NCBI GenBank assembly: GCA_030323885.1
Contig: CM059192.1
Span: forward strand, 1,667,934-1,731,933
DNA from: Branchipolynoe longqiensis
Lineage: Eukaryota; Annelida; Polychaeta; Phyllodocida; Polynoidae
Direction of reading: 5' to 3'
DNA: 64,000 nt
Shown: one piece after another, positions 8,362 to 20,014 of the stretch
Layout of the letters: every line of letters starts with the position of its first letter
Position numbering within the stretch: position 1 is the stretch's first letter
Position numbers and translations under genes: made by a program
The notes under the pieces: generated by a model
What the model was told of the DNA's origin: nothing
What the model saw: the letters and a program-made list of their open reading frames with translations, nothing else
The model's database searches: none

Positions 8362-10850
8362 GCTTGGGGAGGAGGAGGAGAGTTCTGTACCCCAAGCATG
8401 GAAGGATGGCACCATTGTGACCATCTACAAGAAAGGTATGCAGGTATTGCAGGTATAGCAATACCTCAGGGAGTTTGACGCCCCTGCCTTGCAGAGTTGT
8501 GAACCACTGCCTTGTGGTACAGGTTCTTGACAGAACCGAAGGCTAAGGGAGCAAACCCTAAACAGAAAACCATGTCACTGTGGCAGCATTAAGGGCGGTT
8601 GATGTATGGAACTCCCAACATCTCCCGACCAGCCACTGCAGGGACAAATAGTTTTGCGCCTGTCTTGACATGTTCTTGCCGGTGTGAAACCTCTATTTGC
8701 TCCCCGAGAGAGTGCCACTGGTAACTTGCAAAAGCCAGCAGCACTTCAACACTTTTGCAGGCAGCTTTCATGAAATGATACAACACAGCTAAAACATATC
8801 TCGGCAAGCCAGACAGAAAACATCAGGACTGGTTCGACCCCAACAATCAGGAGCTACAGAATCTTATGAGCAGAAGAGACCAAGCCCACCAGAGAGTGTT
8901 GCAGACCAGGAACACTAGATCCACCACTGCAGCATACAAAGATGCCTGCAGATTGCTACAAAAATGCACCCGTGCATTGAAGTCAGACTGGTGGGAAATG
9001 AAGGCAGAGTAGCTGCAGAGAGCTGCAGACAGAAACAACATGAAGGGCTTCTACAGTGGTCTGAAGGAAGTGTGGGGACTCGTGAAAAAGGGACCAGTTC
9101 ACCTGAAATCAACAGATGGAATGGAGACCTTTTCTGACAGCAAGAGAGTTGTGGCAAGATGGCGTGAACACTTCCAGAAGCTACTCAACGTCCCTGGTGA
9201 CATAGATCACGAAGCTCTGGACAACATCCAGCAGCGCATTACTAAAACATGCCTTGATGAGATTCCAACCATGGATGAGATGGCTAGAGCAATCGCCAGC
9301 CTGAAAGATGGCAAAGCACCTGGGGGTGATGGAATTCCTGCTGAAGTATGGAAGCACGGAGGAGACAATCTGCTCAACAGACTGCACCAACTAATCACCA
9401 ATGCCTGGGAGGAGGGTTCTGTACCCCAAGCATGGAAGGATGCCAGCATTGTAACCATCTACAAGAAAGGTGATCAAACAGACTGTGGGAACTATAGAGG
9501 AATCTCTCTTCTTTCCATAGCAGGCAAGATCTTCGCCAGGATACTACTCAACAGACTATCTATTCACATAACACCTGACGTAGTTCCGGAGTCACAGTGT
9601 GGCTTCAGAGGTAACCGGAGCACCGTGGATATGATATTTTGTCTCCGACAGCTACAAGAAAAGTGCATTGAGCAGGACTGACCACTGTACATGGTATTTG
9701 TCGATTTCACAAAGGCATTTGATACAGTTGGGAGGACCGGGCTATGACAGCTACTGAGGAAGTACGGATGCCCAGAGTAGTTCACAGTAGTTCACAACTA
9801 TGATCGAGGCTCTACATACAGGAATGATGGCGAACGTTAGTGCTGGAGGGGAAGTCTCAGAATCGTTTGCGGTTACCAATGGGGTCAAGCAAGGTTGTGT
9901 ACTGGTGCCCACGCTCTTCTCCATCTTCCTGTCAGCAATGCTCGACGAGGCTTTCCGAGACATGGGGGATGGCATCTATATACAGTCCAGACAGAGCGCT
10001 GACCTATTCAATGTCGCACACTTCAGAGCGAAGACCAAGACTACTCAGATACTGGTGAGAGAGCTACTATTCGCAGATGACAGTGCACTGGTTGCCCACT
10101 CTGCTGCATCAAAGAAGTTTGGCCTGAAAATTAACATCAAGAAGACGGAGGTGCTGTACCAACCCAACTCTACAAGAACCCGAGAGGAGGAGATCATGGT
10201 TGACGGAAACAAGCTGAACTCTGTTCCGGAATTCACCTATCTCAGAAGCACTATATCAAGTGATGGACGCATTGATGCTGAAATACAGAGGAGGATGGCC
10301 AAGGCTAGTGCATCTTTCGGCCGACTACGCCAGAGACTCTGGAACAACCACCATGTGTCCATTCGGGTCAAAGGTAAGATCTACCGTGCAATCGTGCTAT
10401 CCACCCTACTATACGGAGCCGAGGCCTGGACAGTGTACAGACGACAGGTGAAAAAGCTGCATGCCTTCATGATGCGACATCTGCGTTCAATCATGAGGTT
10501 AACCTGGAAGGACAAAGTGACAAATAAGGAAATACTCGAACGAACGGGGCTGCCCTCTATGGAAGATCTTCTGATCAAAAAGAATCTCCGGTGGACTGGA
10601 CACCTCATGAGGATGTCATCAGACAGGCTACCAAAGCAGATCCTCTATTTTCAACTGTCTTCTGGCTACAGAAAGAGAGGGCGCCCTCGTCTCCGGTTCA
10701 AGGATACCATCAAGAGAAACCTGAAGCTGAGAGATATTAAGACCGACTCAGGGATGCAACTCTCACAGCAGAGAGCTAAATGGAGAGCGGCAGTCAAGTA
10801 ATGAAGGCAGTCTTTGTCGCATCGCGACCGACAGCATGATGATGATGACA
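8362..10850 (+). pseudogene. non-LTR retrotransposon (LINE family 1), copy 1
   Basis: The parts in order are: a 70-bp ORF2 scrap (8362-8434), a 5' segment R (8435-8785) seen in other copies, then an ORF2 reverse transcriptase from about 8790 to the TAA ending at 10801, and a 3' end with a GAT/ATG repeat tail. RT motifs visible are KDGKAPGGDGIPAEVW, NYRGISLLS, CGFRGNRST, FVDFTKAFDTV, NGVKQGCV and the active site FADD. The C-terminal tail carries LLYGAEAWT and GHLMRMSSDRLP. In-frame stops near 9010, 9680 and 9746 plus frame changes kill it. About 12 codons after AHSA are missing relative to copy 2. No endonuclease domain is present. I cannot assign the clade with confidence. Confidence 0.85.
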
Positions 10851-12430
10851 AGAAAGCTGATCGAACAGACTGTGGGAACTATAGAGGAATCTCTCTTCTT
10901 TCCATAGCAGGCAAGATCTTCACCAGGATCCTCACATAACACCTGATGTAGTTCCAGAGACACAGTGTGGCTTCAGAGGTAACCGGAGCAACATGGATAT
11001 GATATTTTGTCTCAGGCAGCTACAAGAAAAGTGCATTTAGCAGGACCGTCCACTGTACATGGTATTTGTCAATTTCACTATGGTGTTTGATACAGTCAGG
11101 AGGACAGGGCTATAGCAGCTACTGAGGAAGTATGGATGCCCAGAGAAGTTCACAACTATGATCGAGGCTCTACATACAGGAATGATGGCGAATGTTAGTG
11201 TTGGAGGGGAAGTCTCGGAATTGTTTGGGGTTAATAATGGGGTCAAGCAAGGTTGTGTACTGGCCCCCACGCTCTTCTCCATCTTCCTATCAGCAATGCT
11301 CGACGAGGCTTTCCGAGGCAAAGGGGATGGTGTCTATATAAGTCCAGACAGAGCGCTGACCTATTCAACGTCGCACACTTCAGAGCGAAGACCAAGACTA
11401 CTTGGATACTGATGAGGTAGCTGCTATTCGCAGATGACAGTGCACTGGTTGCCCACTCTGCTGAAGAGATCCAGAAAATAGTGGACGCTTTCTCCAATGT
11501 TGTTGTTTTACGTCCTAGCAACATCTAAGATCATATCAGGACGGGTACCGACTTGTGACAGTATGCACTCATGGCGACTTTATAGTGCTGTCCCACTGGG
11601 AAACCAGGCCGCCACCACCATGACCTTGTATCCCACTCAGTCACATTATCCTGACACTGAGCACACCAGTCCTTACCCTATCCTAATAATGCCGAGCGCC
11701 TGGCTAGGAAGTGACAAGTATAAATTTGTACGTCATTGCTTTGACTCGACCAGGGTTCGAACCCACGACCTACCAGCATGGGAGACGGACGCTCTAACTC
11801 ATTCGGCCATCCCGTCTGGTCACCTACCTCGGAAGCACTATATCAAGTGATGGACGCATTGATGCTGAAATACAGAGGAGGATGGCCAAGGCTAGCGCAT
11901 CTTTCGGCCGACTACGTCAGAGACTCTGGAAGAACCACCATCTGGCCATGCGGGTCAAAGGCAAGATCTACCATGCAATTGTGCTATCCACCCTACTATA
12001 CGGAGTCGAGGCCTGGACAGTGTACAGACGACAGGTGAAAAAGCTGCATGGCTTCATGATGCGATATCTGCGTTCGATCATGATGCTAACCTGGAAGGAC
12101 AAAGTGACAAATAAGGAAATGGAATGGATGGGGCTGCCCTCTATGGAAGATCTTCTACTCAAAAAGAATCTCCGGTGGACTGGACACCTCATGAGGATGT
12201 CATCAGACAGGCTACCAAAGCAGATCCTCTACTCTCAACTGTCTTCTGGTTACAGAAAGAGAGGGCGGCCTCGTCTCCGGTTCAAGGATACCATCAAGAG
12301 AAACCTGAAGGTGAGAGACATTAAGACCGACTCATGGACATCACTCTCACAGCAGAGAGCTAAATGGAGAGCGACAGTCAAGTAATGAAAGCAGTCTTAT
12401 TCGCATCACGACCGACAGCATGATGATGAT
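10851..12430 (+). pseudogene. LINE family 1, copy 2, split by a SINE
   Basis: 5'-truncated copy starting inside ORF2 (NYRGISLLS region) and abutting the GAT tail of copy 1. The RT is interrupted at 11500-11822 by a family A SINE, and the ORF2 segment between the FADD region and TYL.STISSDG is lost there. ORF2 resumes to a stop at 12385 and a 3' end with ATG repeats. It carries several extra stops and indels, so it is non-functional. Confidence 0.85.
11500..11822 (-). mobile_element. SINE family A inside LINE copy 2
   Basis: Head subfamily with GACGGGATGGCCGAAT, different from the 7.5-kb copy. Lies within the RT coding region of the LINE, giving a clear relative age: the SINE is younger. Confidence 0.85.
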
Positions 12431-12603
12431 GAAGTGTGTGTGTGAGTGTGTGTATGTGTGCGTGTGTGTATATGTGTGTGCCTGTGTGGTGTGGTTGTGC
12501 CTGTGTGTGTGCATGTGTGTGAATGTATGTGTGTGTGTGTCTGTGCAATGTGGTGTGGTCGTGCCTGTGTGTGCGCATGCCTGTGTGTGCGCGTGTGTGT
12601 GCG
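12431..12603. repeat. (GT)n microsatellite
   Basis: Follows the ATG tail of LINE copy 2; probably grew from that tail. Confidence 0.9.
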
Positions 12604-12738
12604 CCCCACTTCACGACTGTGAGCAGGTCAGGGCTTCAAAGCTTCACACCAACCAATCACACCCCACTTCACGAGTGTGAGGCGTTCAGGGCTTCAAAGC
12701 TTCACACCAACCAATCACACCCCACTTCACGCGTGTGA
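12604..12738. repeat. 58-bp tandem repeat, about 2.3 units
   Basis: Unit begins CCCCACTTCACG and contains TTCAAAGCTTCACACC; starts at 12604, 12662 and 12720. Confidence 0.85.
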
Positions 12739-12767
12739 AGGTGACAGACCAGAACGCGGTGGACGAG

Positions 12768-13083
12768 GTGGTGGGTTGGTTGGGTGGTTGTTGGGGTTTT
12801 ACATTCTGGCAACATCTAAGGTTATATCAGGATGGGTACTGACTTGTGACAGTGTGCACTCATGGTGACTTTATAGTGCTGCCCCACTGGGAAATCAGTC
12901 CACTGACACCATGACCCGATATCCCACTCAGTCACATTCACCTGACAGTGAGCTAACCAGTCGTTGCCCTATCCTATTAATGCCAAGCGCCAGGCTAGGA
13001 AGCGACAAGTATCAATTTTAAGTCTTTGGTTTGACTCGACCGGGAACCAAACTCCTGATCTCCTGCGCGTGAGGCCCGCGGCT
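12768..13083 (-). mobile_element. SINE family A copy
   Basis: Tail GGTTGGTTG at the left; the tRNA head at the right is decayed after the B box. Confidence 0.8.
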
Positions 13084-13104
13084 AACGGTACAATGATCCT
13101 TACC

Positions 13105-13622
13105 TTAGTGGTATTAGTATTAGTAGAGTAGTAGTAGCAGTAGCAATACTAGTAGTAGTAATAGTACCAGCAGTAGTAGTATGAGTAGTAATACTAGCAA
13201 TAGCAGTAGTAGTAGTATGAGTAGTAATACTAGTAATAGCAGTAGTAGTACTACTAGTAGCAGTAGTACTAGCAGTAGTAGTAGGATTAGTAGTAGTATC
13301 AGTAGTAATACTAGTAATAGCAATAGTAGTACTAGTAGCAGTAGTACTAGCAGTAGTAGTAGGATTAGTAGTAGTATGAGTAGTAATACTAGTAATAGCA
13401 GTAGTAGTACTACTAGTAGCAGTAGTACTAGCAGTAGTAGTAGGATTAGTAGTAGTATCAGTAGTAATACTAGTAATACTAGTAATAGCAGTAGTAGTAG
13501 TAGTATCAGTAGTAATACTAGTAATAGCAGTAGTAGTACTACTAGTAGTATTATAAGTAGTAGCAGCAGCAGCAACAGTAGTAGTAGTATTAGTAGAAGC
13601 AGTAGTACTCTAGTACTCTACT
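13105..13622. repeat. (AGT)n trinucleotide array
   Basis: About 500 bp of AGT/AAT/ACT triplets with a higher-order unit of roughly 120 bp. The Ser/Asn (plus) and Leu/Ile (minus) frames are by-products. Confidence 0.95.
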
Positions 13623-13721
13623 GAAACCAGGAAACACTCTGGTTCAGCTTAATGCCTCCATTCAGCCGCCGGGTGGCGCCCCGACTTGCCGTCCCCCCCC
13701 CCCCACCCCGCCCCCTTCACC

Positions 13722-13802
13722 AAGGCCGGGCCGACTAACCCGCCTCTTGTCCTTGTTGCGCTGGTTGCTGGTGAATGGGTGTCTGGCCGTCGGCAGGGCC
13801 GG
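13722..13802. repeat. flanking direct repeat, left copy
   Basis: About 80 bp (GGGCCGACTAA, TGTCCTTGTTG, GGTGAATGGGTG, GGCCGTC, AAGG/AGGGCCGG) repeated in the same orientation at 15045-15127. The two copies bracket the foldback cluster. Confidence 0.75.
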
Positions 13803-14748
13803 TGTGGCAGTAAATCGCAAACCCCTGGAAATTGCACACCCTGGGGTTTGCGATTTACTAGGAAATCACAAACCCCCCCTGGAAATCGCAAACCCCCCTG
13901 TGTTTTGTGACCGATTCAGGCCAAATCTATTCAATGCGACCATATTTAACAGAATTACATACTCAAATCGTGAAATTTCATTAAATTAACCCTAAATTCG
14001 AAGCGTTATTAAGGCTACCGCTGCATTGGCGGCGATATAAATCGCCGAACGTAATGTAAACAAATCGCCGCCGCATCGACGTCGCTACCGCCGTAAGATA
14101 TTAGTGGCCAGATATCCGCCGCGTGGAAAACAAACGAACTCGGAAATAGTTCAGATGTGTGCCACAGGGGTGGTGCATGCTTAGTACTGAACTTTTCCAC
14201 TTGGTGGTGTACAGGAGAGTGACCTAGTTAGTAGTTGGGGGTAATACTGAGGTATTTTCAATCTTCTTTAGAGAAGTGCAATGAGGAAATATATTTGTGT
14301 AATGTGAAATATATGTTAGTACAATTACATTGCATAGTTCAATGAGAAACAGATATAGATGAAAAACGTTTTTTTTTTGTTGAATATAAAAAAAAGTTCT
14401 GCTGTGGATGGGGTTTGAACCAACACAACCAAACAACTTCTGATCACAAGTCCTACACTCTAACCACTAGGCCACAGAGACCACACATAATTACTACTCT
14501 CAGTTCAGACTACCGCCGTAACGGCGGAGATATTAACAGTTATATTTTCGAATCGACGAACGTAAAGTAAACAAATCGCCGCCGCCGCCGCCGAATGGGG
14601 GGTTTGCGATCTCCAGGGGGGATATGCGATTTCCTAGGAAATCGCAAACCCCCCATGCCCATATATGGCATGGGGTTGCGATTTCAATGCGATTTCCTAG
14701 GAAATCACAAGTGGGGGTTTGCGATTTACAGGGTTTGCGATTTCCTGC
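13803..14748. mobile_element. foldback element with AAATCGCAAACCCC motifs
   Basis: Both ends are built from inverted and direct copies of GGAAATCGCAAACCCC, with the outer ends inverted relative to each other. The interior has a second duplicated pair (14014-14075 and 14510-14590, containing AACAAATCGCCGCCGC). No coding capacity. Confidence 0.65.
14403..14492 (-). other. tRNA-like sequence inside the foldback element
   Basis: The minus strand shows an A-box-like GTGGCCTAGTGGTTAGAGTG and a B box GGTTCAAACCC. The acceptor ends do not pair, so this is a SINE head or tRNA pseudogene rather than a functional tRNA gene. Confidence 0.5.
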
Positions 14749-14751
14749 TAC

Positions 14752-15053
14752 ACCGGTGTCACAGTTTAAAAGGGTGCCCGGTTTAAAATGGGGCTTTTTA
14801 CAATGCACATGCGCATGTATTTCTGCGTGATTCAGATTGTACCCATGTTTAATAACTTGTTAATCACTCGTTAACTTGTTAATGAAATATTCAGTACAAT
14901 GATTCCTGAAGGAATCCTTACTTGAGCTCCCCCTCAGACAGAAGCAAGCCAGAAATTCAGACAACATTTCAGACTTGCCATTCGAATTTGACGCATGCGC
15001 ATTGTGAAAAGCCCCATTTTAAACCGGGTACCCTTTCAAACTGCGACACCGGG
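14752..15053. mobile_element. foldback MITE with CCGGTGTCRCAGTTT ends
   Basis: Terminal inverted repeats of about 60 bp (14752-14815 and 14993-15053). The arms contain GGGTRCCCGGTTTAAAATGG and a CATGCGCAT motif. A second element with the same extreme ends lies at 30147-30733. Confidence 0.8.
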
Positions 15054-15127
15054 CTGACTAAGCCCCCTCCTGTCCTTGTTGTGCTGGTTACTGGCGGTGA
15101 ATGGGTGCCGGGCCGTCAGCAAGGCCG
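15045..15127. repeat. flanking direct repeat, right copy
   Basis: Matches 13722-13802. Confidence 0.75.
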
Positions 15128-15369
15128 GCCACGAGGCGTTAGTTACAGGGCATATGGGCCGCTCCCCGGGGCAACACCGCCCCACACATCCAGATCAACC
15201 CCCGGCAGTAATCAAAGCCGGCTCTGACCCAAAATATATAAAAACACACAATAAACAAGCGGAAAGCTGACTGCAGCACTGTGGAGGCAAATTGTCTCTA
15301 GCAGTGTTAAACCATTGAAGTGGTGTCTACGAAAACCAGAGAGTATGCCAAGAGCTGTGTGTGTGTCTG

Positions 15370-15715
15370 TGATTGGTTGGTTGTTTGTTTGAGTTTTACA
15401 TCCTGGCAACATCTAAGGTCATATCAGGACGAGCACCGACTTATGACAGTGCAGACTCATGGTGACTTTTATAGTGTTGCCCCACTGGGAGACCAGACCA
15501 CCAGCACCATGACCTGATATCCCACACAGTCACCTATCCTGACACTGAGCCAACCAGTCCTTTCCCTATCCTAATAATATTATTAATATTGAGCTCCAGG
15601 CTAGGAAGCAACAAGTATATACATATTAAGTTATTGGTCTGACTCGACCAGGGTTCGAATCCCACGATCTACCAAAATGGGAGACGGACACTCGACTCCT
15701 TCAGCCATCCTGTCT

Positions 15716-15716
<1 letters not shown>
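15370..15716 (-). mobile_element. SINE family A copy
   Basis: Nearly complete; head of the GGATGGC type ending at CTGTCTGG. A (GT)n tract starts directly at its end. Confidence 0.85.
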
Positions 15717-15755
<39 letters not shown>

Positions 15756-15862
15756 TGTGTGTGTGTGTGTGTGTCGGTATGTCTCTGTGTGTGCACCGTG
15801 TGTCCGTGTGTTTCTGTATGTGTTTTGTGTATGTGTATTTGTGTGTGTCTGTGTGTATTTTG
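15717..15862. repeat. (GT)n microsatellite
   Basis: TG repeat of about 145 bp, followed by a fragment of the pogo-like MITE (15868-15905, CCACCTCCACAGATCGACCA). Confidence 0.9.
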
Positions 15863-15914
15863 GGGGACCGACCACCTCCACAGATCGACCACTCCCCTAT
15901 AGTAGTGTAATCTA

Positions 15915-16140
15915 GATGGGAGGAAATACCAAACTTCTAAACAAACTGCAGGTGCTACAAAACAAAGCCCTCAAAATATGTCTCCAGGTACACAAAAGAT
16001 ACCCTATGATGGAACTACACAAAAAATGCAATGCCGAATAGAAGGGAAACGCACCTTAAAATACTAGCACACCACTACACCACAAAACCAGGGTACACAG
16101 TAACCCCCTGCAGGGACACCAGTCACTGCTTGCTGTGCAA
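15915..16140 (+). pseudogene. LINE reverse-transcriptase C-terminal scrap
   Basis: One frame encodes LNKLQVLQNKALKICLQV, the helix after the RT fingers and palm seen in jockey/CR1-type LINEs. The continuation (RRETHLKIL) is in another frame after an indel near 16030. Too short to assign a family. Confidence 0.55.
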
Positions 16141-17511
16141 TAGCGCAAAAAGCAAAAGACGGGCCAGAAAAATGGTAGATACGAAAAAAATAATGGACAC
16201 TAGCCCCCCCCCCCCTCCAAGCACTAAGGACATCAGAGAAACCATCACGACATGGCGCAGTCCACCTGGGTATGTGTAATGGCACAAACCAACACAGAAA
16301 TGGACAGGCCACGGTCATGCATCGGATCCACCCTGAAATGCAAAATGGCTAACACAGCAATCCCACCTAGTCGCAGTCCTGAAGAGTCTGGGTGTGTTCT
16401 GGCGCACCGGTGCACTATCTAAGGACAGGACATGGGTGAAAGGGGGTTGCAACAAACCAATATGGGACGGGATCCTCTCCTCCAAGCCTACATGACACCC
16501 AAATTGATGTACATAGTACTCTAAGGTATCATACTCAAACTAGACAAAACTTCTGGGAAAAATACAAAAAAACTAACATAGATTATTACTAACACCCAAA
16601 ACCACGAGAGACTGGCCTGAGCTGAAACAGGTAAACACCCCTGGGAAAAGGATCAGAACAAAAACAACATCACAGATGTCCAGCATTGAAAACAAGCGCC
16701 CTTGTGGGGGCTTATACATTATGGGCAGGGTAAATACGTTGTCACAAACAAAAAAAAGAAAAATAAGTTTAGTACATAGGATCAAATCCAGGTAAGAGTT
16801 TTTTTTGTTTCTTTAAAGGTGATGCCTTCATTGGATTAGGCAGGTTTATTATCACACAAGGCCTGGTCCGATAACAGTTTTATTGGCAGACGCTGGTGAC
16901 CAGCCATTACACAACAGTGGACATCACAATCATGACCGATAACACCAACTTACATGGGTCTATGCTGGCTAGATCAGCCTCCGCTGCACCTATTTGTGGA
17001 TTTACGACGTCCTCCTGGTTAGCCGCTAAGCACTTGCCACAAAGCGGCTTTTACGACACGCAACTGGACATTCAACCAGACAATGAGGACACTGGGAACA
17101 TGGTAGGTCTGTCGTGGGGTGTGGTCTCACACACACACACAAGGTGAATGCAGGCTCAAGGTCAACCCACCCAATAGCTGATGTTGTCAACATCAATGCG
17201 GTACCACAGGCACTAATCCACCAGATGGCGCTGTAGTGCTAGTCGCTTCCTCCAGGTAGGACCACAGATAGTAGAGGGATAGATGGTTAAGTGACATCAC
17301 GCAGGCGTGATAATTGGCCATTTTGAAAGCATGATAATTGGCCATGTCATTCATATGCTATAGCCTAGTAGTATGCCGGCGTTTACAGATATAGTTCTTT
17401 GGTGGTTTTATTTTGTATTAAACCGACATTGTTTACGATACCTTAGAAATGTAGCCAAATACGACGATTGCAGCCATCTTTTCTAAAGTGACATTCAAGA
17501 GAAGAGCAGAT
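16141..17511. other. no gene recognised
   Basis: Short frames only. Nothing conserved was recognised. Confidence 0.5.
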
Positions 17512-17572
17512 GGTTGATTGTTGGAGTTTTATATCCTGGCAACATCTAAGGTCATCATATCAGGACGGGGAG
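17512..17572 (-). mobile_element. SINE family A fragment (3' end only)
   Basis: Only the tail segment through CAACATCTAAGGTC is present. Confidence 0.7.
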
Positions 17573-18285
17573 AAGAGCAGAAGTCTAAACATAACATAAT
17601 AATGCTAGCTATATAAATTATGTTGCCCCTATCATCGCTCATTATAACGCTTCCAATATGGCGGCAGTATTTTCTGATTGCATGCTGGGAGAGCCTCAGT
17701 CTCGCTTTGCTATCAGCATATATAAAATCCTTGGTAGGACTGCATGGCATCTGCGCTGTGAGAGTATCAGTAGATGAACACAGGTGTGCATGAACTGATA
17801 GACAAGGTGAAACAAGGCGTGCCACTCAATAACGTGTGATGAGGTTGGGTCTCCCTATTTGAACCTCGGAATCAAAGGAGAGAAAGACTATTCAGACATA
17901 TCCAAGTTAGACAATATATAAAAAAAATATATTTTTAAAGATAAAAATTCAGATGTGCATAAATATGATACAGCTGTAAACTACATAAACCGATGTTTCT
18001 AAGGGTGGCGCCATCTAGTGTGTGTGGCGAACACCAGTATATAGTAACAGTATAAAGCATAAAGGTGTTAATTGCGTCAGGACCCTCTCTGTTCCTCTCT
18101 ATCCCTCTCCGGCCCAACCGACTTCCAAACCCCGTCCACAGCTAACCCACTCAACCACGTTAACGCCTGCTTCGCGTCCCTCCCGGAACCTAAATCACGA
18201 CTACCCAAGCACCTGCATCAACCAACCTACCATCCAGGACTACGCAACTATAATCATGACGAGTTTGGCAGGAATGACGCATTAA
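17573..18285. other. no gene recognised
   Basis: AT-rich; nothing supported on either strand. Confidence 0.5.
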
Positions 18286-18477
18286 AACCTCTCTAACTCG
18301 ACCGACCATGGAACCGACTTTAAATGGTCCATTTAGGGAGGTGTTTGGTTTAGGGAGTTTTTATATATCGGTACAATGGTTTTTGTATGGGCGATCGTTT
18401 GGGACCAAAATAAAGCGATATAGGGGAGTGGTCGATCTGTGGAGGTGGTCAGTTAGAGAGATTTTACTGTATACAAA
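18286..18477. mobile_element. pogo/Tigger-like MITE, copy 1
   Basis: About 190 bp. The ends resemble ACCTCTCTAACTCGACCGACC and GTCAGTTAGAGAG..TACTGTAT, and the middle contains CAAAATAAAGCGAT. Other copies at 42066-42268 and 44430-44598 and fragments at 15868 and 54893. The TACAGTRAAACCTCT ends with TA borders fit pogo-type transposases. Confidence 0.7.
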
Positions 18478-18705
18478 ACAATCTGAATGTAGCCTAGCAC
18501 ACAGGATTGTTTTATCTTTAATTCATGAGCGGATTGCCAGTTATTCATCGAGCTCTGGTAATAATTACTCAAATACTTGTTATGAAGGCTGGTGACAATA
18601 GGAGAGTGAAGGGAAAAGCTTGGTTCAATGAGACAATTATTGAGCGAATCTGGCGAGAACTGGCATGAAACCAAAACAGAAGCAGCATTCACGCTGCAAG
18701 TTCGT

Positions 18706-18882
18706 GTTGGTTGCTTGTTGGAGTTTTACGTCCAGGCAACATCTAAGGTCATATAAGGACGGGTACCGACTTGTGACAGTGTGCACTCATGGTGACTTTA
18801 TAGTGCTGCCCCACTGGGAAATCATGCTGCTGGCACCGTGACCCGATATCTCACTCAGTCACATTATCCTGACACTGAAGGG
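18706..18882 (-). mobile_element. SINE family A, 3' half
   Basis: Stops at CCTGACACTGA and is joined to a short hAT-like MITE end (18890-18920). Confidence 0.75.
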
Positions 18883-18924
18883 ACTAGATAAAGGATTCAC
18901 CCGGTACTAGCAGGTGCCCCGGCA

Positions 18925-19118
18925 TTATTAGGATAGGGAAATGACTGGTTATCTCAATTTCAGGATTATGTGACTGAGTGGGATATCTGGTCATGATGCT
19001 GGCGGCCTGGTCTCCCAGTGGGGCAGCATTATAAAGTTGCCATGAGTGCGCACTGTCACAAATCAGTACCAGTCCTGATATGACGTTAGATGTTGGCAGG
19101 AGGTAAAACTCCAATAAC
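18925..19118 (+). mobile_element. SINE family A, 3' half, opposite orientation
   Basis: Plus-strand copy beginning GGCATTATTAGGATAGGG and ending AGGAGGTAAAACTCC. It forms an inverted pair with 18706-18882. Confidence 0.75.
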
Positions 19119-19468
19119 GAATCTAACCTGCCAGGGGGGCAACTGGCATGTGTTCCCCTACCTACAGCGCCCCCTACACACCCCCCCTCTCCCCCACGGC
19201 GCCAATTATCACCCAGAATCATGACGCCATCTGAACCACCGCCGCCCGACATTTCTGTGCGTAGATCCATCATGGCCGGTCGATCAAGTCACGCTACTCC
19301 CTCCCCACCCCCACATCCACCCCCACATCCACATCCAAATCCACCCCCCACAAAGCGCCACTGGCGCCATTTTGGCCTTCTTTTTTTTGTTCTCAAAGTG
19401 ACTTGTCTTTGCCTGGTGGGGTTTATCATCCTCTTCGCTGCAAGGGTCTTAGGGATTGCTTTCGAATT
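19119..19468. other. no gene recognised
   Basis: C-rich (CCACATCCAC)n patch near 19300-19345; nothing else supported. Confidence 0.4.
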
Positions 19469-19982
19469 AAAGTTGCATAGTCCAATGGTTTTGAGTCTCG
19501 GCTAATTTTTAGAGATAGCAGTAACATGCTATATTAAATTGCCTTAAGTGTACCCTTATATGTAGCTACAAATGTTTAATAAGTGCAACACCATCTAAGT
19601 TATTCAGGAAAGCTGCCTGCAAAGGTGTTGAAGTGCTGCTGGCTTTTGCAAGTTACCAGCGGCACTCTCTCGGGGAGCAAATAGAGGTTTCACACCAGCA
19701 AGAACATGTCAAGACAGGCGCAAAACTATTTGTCCCTGCAGTGGCTGGTCGGGAGATGTTGGGAGTTCCATACATCAACCGCCCTTAATGCTGCCACAGT
19801 GACATGGTTTTCTGTTTAGGGTTTGCTCCCTTAGCCTTCGGTTCTGTCAAGAACCTGTACCACAAGGCAGTGGTACAGGTTCAACAAGACCGACTCATGG
19901 ACATCACTCTCACAGCAGAGAGATAAATGGAGAGCGGCAGTCAAGTAATGAAAGCAGTCTTTGTCGCATCGCGACTGACAGC

Positions 19983-20014
<32 letters not shown>

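Noticed and set aside
7873..8461. Long His/Thr and Cys/Val open frames
   Set aside because: They lie entirely in a (GT)n microsatellite; the same occurs at 12.4, 15.7 and 56.0 kb.
13120..13624. Poly-Leu/Ile and poly-Ser/Asn frames of about 150 codons
   Set aside because: Translation of the AGT triplet array; no start context or neighbouring exon.
16031..16279. Small C-x2-C protein
   Set aside because: Continuation of a frameshifted LINE remnant with a poly-C run; no independent support.
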